DNA of 8,881 bases from Ekhidna sp. (lineage in GTDB: Bacteria; Bacteroidota; Bacteroidia; Cytophagales; Cyclobacteriaceae). Under the pieces are notes generated by a model. The model saw only the letters and a list, made by a program, of their open reading frames with translations. It did not search any database and was not told the origin of the DNA. Made by a program: the position numbers and the translations under genes. Numbering within the stretch: the first letter of the stretch is position 1; each line of letters begins with the position of its first letter. The stretch covers positions 1-8,881 of the forward strand of contig JAPPDO010000259.1 of assembly GCA_028821635.1 (NCBI GenBank). Reading direction: 5' to 3'. Positions 6,967 through 8,881 of this stretch are shown here, piece after piece.

Positions 6967-8881
6967 ATGAGAATATTGCCATATCAAAACCTTTTTCAAG
7001 TGAGAATTAAAGACATATTTCTTATTTCCCTAGCAGCACTTTCTGCAATGTATACACAGGCACAAACCGACCCCTTCATCACAACATGGGAAACGACCAC
7101 TGACAATGAAAGCATCACCATTCCTATAGCTGAGAGTTCTACTTATGACTACACGGTAAACTGGGGAGACGGCAGCGCAGCTGCCAGTGGTGTCACCAGA
7201 GATACGACACATACGTATGCTAAAGCGGGCACCCACAGGATTACTATTAGCGGGACTTTTCCCCATTTCCAATTCACAAAAGTGGTTAACTACAAATACG
7301 AACCGACTACTGCGGCAGTGCAGATACGCACTGTGGAGCAGTGGGGAGACATTATCTGGACTTCCATGAGTTTAGCTTTTGCAGGCTGTAGTAACCTGAC
7401 CATCAATGCCACAGATGCCCCTAATCTTTCAGGGGTGACGAGCATGCATCGAACCTTTTTTAACTCTACTCTCAAGGGAGACATCAGCGGGTGGGATGTA
7501 AGCAATGTGACAGACATGAGAAGTACGTTCAGAGAATCATCCTTCAACGGTAACATTAGCGGCTGGAACGTGAGCAGCGTCACGGATATGAACCACATGT
7601 TCAGAGAATCATCCTTCAACGGTAACCTTAACAGTTGGAACGTCAGTAGCGTGACATTTATGGGATACATGTTCAGAGAATCATCCTTCAACGGTAACCT
7701 TAACAGTTGGAACGTCAGTAGCGTGACGTATATGCCATATATGTTTGCGACATCATCCTTCAACGGTAATATTAGCGACTGGGACGTGAGCAGCGTCACG
7801 GATATGAGGCTCATGTTTTATCAGGCTCCCTTCAACCAAGACATCAGCGACTGGAATGTGAGCAAAGTGACGAATATGCGGACCATGTTCTTCGGTTCTG
7901 ACTTCAACAGGGACATTTCCAAATGGGATGTAAGCAGTGTAAAAGATATGAACAACATGTTTAGTGAGTCTTCATTCAACAGCGACATCAGCAACTGGAA
8001 CGTGAGCAGCACGACCGGTATGTCGTCCATGTTCAGCGGATCCCCCTTCAATAGCGACATCAGCAACTGGAACGTGAGCAACGTAACCGATATGTCGTTT
8101 ATGTTTAATGAGTCTTCATTCAACGGCGACATCAGCAACTGGAACGTGAGCAACGTAACCGATATGTCGTTTATGTTTAATGAGTCTTCATTCAACGGCG
8201 ACATCAGCAACTGGAACGTGAGCAACGTAACCGATATGTCGTTTATGTTTAATGAGTCTTCATTCAACGGCGACATCAGCAACTGGAACGTGAGCAACGT
8301 AACCGATATGTCGTTTATGTTTAATGAGTCTTCATTCAACGGCGACATCAGCAACTGGAACGTGAGCAACGTAACCGATATGTCGTTTATGTTTAATGAG
8401 TCTTCATTCAACGGCGACATCAGCAACTGGAACGTGAGCAACGTAACCGATATGTCGTTTATGTTTAATGAGTCTTCATTCAACGGCGACATCAGCAACT
8501 GGAACGTGAGCAGCGTGACCAGTATGTCGTCCATGTTTAAAAATTCCTCCTTCAATCAGGACATCAGTGAATGGGATATTAGCAGCGTGGCGCGGTTTTT
8601 TAGTATGAATTCTATGTTTGAGAACTCATCCATGTCTTCTGAAAATTACGATAAACTGTTGATCGGGTGGAGTATTCTGGACACACAGGCGGGCGAAACC
8701 CGAATCCCTTCCAACATCACGCTTAATGCACCGGATTTTTACTCCTGTAGAGGCGCAGCCGCCAGAGACACGCTCACCATGAAATATGGCTGGAATATTT
8801 CAGGAGATGAGTTAGTTCCGATACGAACGGACGCAGCCACCCTGCCGGCATTCACTGCACCGTGTGAAGTCACCGCAGATG
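6967..8881 (+). CDS. Secreted BspA-like surface protein with DUF285 repeats, 3' end missing
   Basis: Probable exported, adhesin-like surface protein; 638 codons are visible and the frame is still open at the right edge. ATG 6967 is the first possible start, since an in-frame stop lies at 6958-6960; GTG at 7000 would give a more compact signal peptide. The signal peptide has hydrophobic IFLISLAALSAM and probable cleavage after TQA at residue 32. A PKD-like beta domain follows, with WGDGS (66-70) and HTYAKAGTH (82-90). From residue 171 there are sixteen DUF285 (PF03382, BspA-type leucine-rich-like) repeats of 24 residues, typically DISNWNVSNVTDMSFMF followed by SSFN. A DUF285 C-terminal cap has YDKLLIGWS (561-569), Cys594 and KYGWNISGD (606-614). 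The last residues (TLPAFTAPCEVTAD) resemble the start of HYR/Ig-like adhesin modules, so more domains, perhaps with a type IX sorting tail, likely follow. Ligand unknown. Confidence 0.9.
   Translation, partial: MRILPYQNLFQVRIKDIFLISLAALSAMYTQAQTDPFITTWETTTDNESITIPIAESSTYDYTVNWGDGSAAASGVTRDTTHTYAKAGTHRITISGTFPHFQFTKVVNYKYEPTTAAVQIRTVEQWGDIIWTSMSLAFAGCSNLTINATDAPNLSGVTSMHRTFFNSTLKGDISGWDVSNVTDMRSTFRESSFNGNISGWNVSSVTDMNHMFRESSFNGNLNSWNVSSVTFMGYMFRESSFNGNLNSWNVSSVTYMPYMFATSSFNGNISDWDVSSVTDMRLMFYQAPFNQDISDWNVSKVTNMRTMFFGSDFNRDISKWDVSSVKDMNNMFSESSFNSDISNWNVSSTTGMSSMFSGSPFNSDISNWNVSNVTDMSFMFNESSFNGDISNWNVSNVTDMSFMFNESSFNGDISNWNVSNVTDMSFMFNESSFNGDISNWNVSNVTDMSFMFNESSFNGDISNWNVSNVTDMSFMFNESSFNGDISNWNVSNVTDMSFMFNESSFNGDISNWNVSSVTSMSSMFKNSSFNQDISEWDISSVARFFSMNSMFENSSMSSENYDKLLIGWSILDTQAGETRIPSNITLNAPDFYSCRGAAARDTLTMKYGWNISGDELVPIRTDAATLPAFTAPCEVTAD
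7477..8634 (+). repeat. Sixteen in-frame DUF285 repeats, 72-bp period
   Basis: Units start at 7477 and then every 72 bases to 8557; the last is 78 bases long. Each encodes 24 residues with conserved positions for Trp (xxWxVS), Val-Thr, Met and Met-Phe, and usually SFN at the end. Units 1-8 differ from each other in many bases, units 9-14 are nearly identical, and units 15-16 diverge again toward the cap. The period keeps the reading frame, so gain or loss of units changes only protein length. Confidence 0.93.
8054..8512 (+). repeat. Essentially perfect 72-bp tandem array, about 6.4 copies
   Basis: By eye every base repeats at a distance of 72 from 8054 to 8512; the first base of the unit at 8053 is A instead of G and identity ends at 8513. 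The array covers units 9-14 plus the start of unit 15. Synonymous positions are identical as well, so the copies were made by recent duplication or kept alike by recombination, not by selection on the protein alone. Confidence 0.95.

Noticed and set aside
7821..8555. Long minus-strand open frame antisense to the perfect repeat array, encoding its own 24-residue repeat
   Set aside because: It is a mirror of the 72-bp repeat: no stop in one unit means none in all. The plus strand has a signal peptide, PKD-like and DUF285 domains in a continuous frame. The similar minus-strand frame at 7290-7814 is rejected for the same reason.
7477..8634. The 72-bp repeats considered as a CRISPR array or satellite DNA
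   Set aside because: The units are contiguous with no unique spacers, stay in frame and encode recognisable DUF285 repeats.

Overview
The window looks like chromosomal DNA of a member of the Bacteroidota, probably a Cytophagales- or Flavobacteriia-like environmental (perhaps marine) organism. The evidence is AT-rich spacers, starts without Shine-Dalgarno sequences but with A-rich leaders, promoter-like TAnnTTTG boxes, a lipoprotein with a short signal peptide, and a secreted PKD-plus-DUF285 (BspA-like) repeat protein. The taxon is inferred from style and gene families, not from a marker gene.

Layout: (1) 2-1402 (+) is an NhaC-type Na+/H+ antiporter lacking its N-terminus at the window edge. 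(2) 1403-2038 is a 636-bp convergent spacer with six degenerate 21-bp tandem units and a second short iterated motif, but no convincing gene. (3) 2039-3916 (-) is a complete glutamine-dependent asparagine synthase with its own probable promoter. (4) 3917-4249 is a spacer holding a 17-bp perfect inverted repeat that terminates the next operon. (5) 6596-4250 (-) is a two-gene operon: a Tat-exported Gfo/Idh/MocA oxidoreductase followed by a DUF1080 (3-keto-disaccharide hydrolase family) lipoprotein. (6) 6597-6966 is a divergent intergenic region. (7) 6967-8881 (+) is a secreted BspA-like surface protein with sixteen 24-residue DUF285 repeats, running off the right edge.

Functionally the genes are mostly independent. 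The clear partnership is the oxidoreductase/DUF1080 pair, which fits a cell-envelope route that oxidises the C3 hydroxyl of a glycoside and then cleaves the 3-keto-glycoside. The antiporter supports Na+/pH homeostasis, and AsnB makes asparagine or an amidated product. The most striking DNA feature is a run of more than six essentially identical 72-bp repeats (8054-8512) inside the surface protein gene. It marks a recent in-frame expansion and a locus likely to vary in length. I did not find a convincing new multi-gene system; the best leads are this hypervariable adhesin-like array, the 21-bp intergenic repeat and the two-gene keto-glycoside unit.
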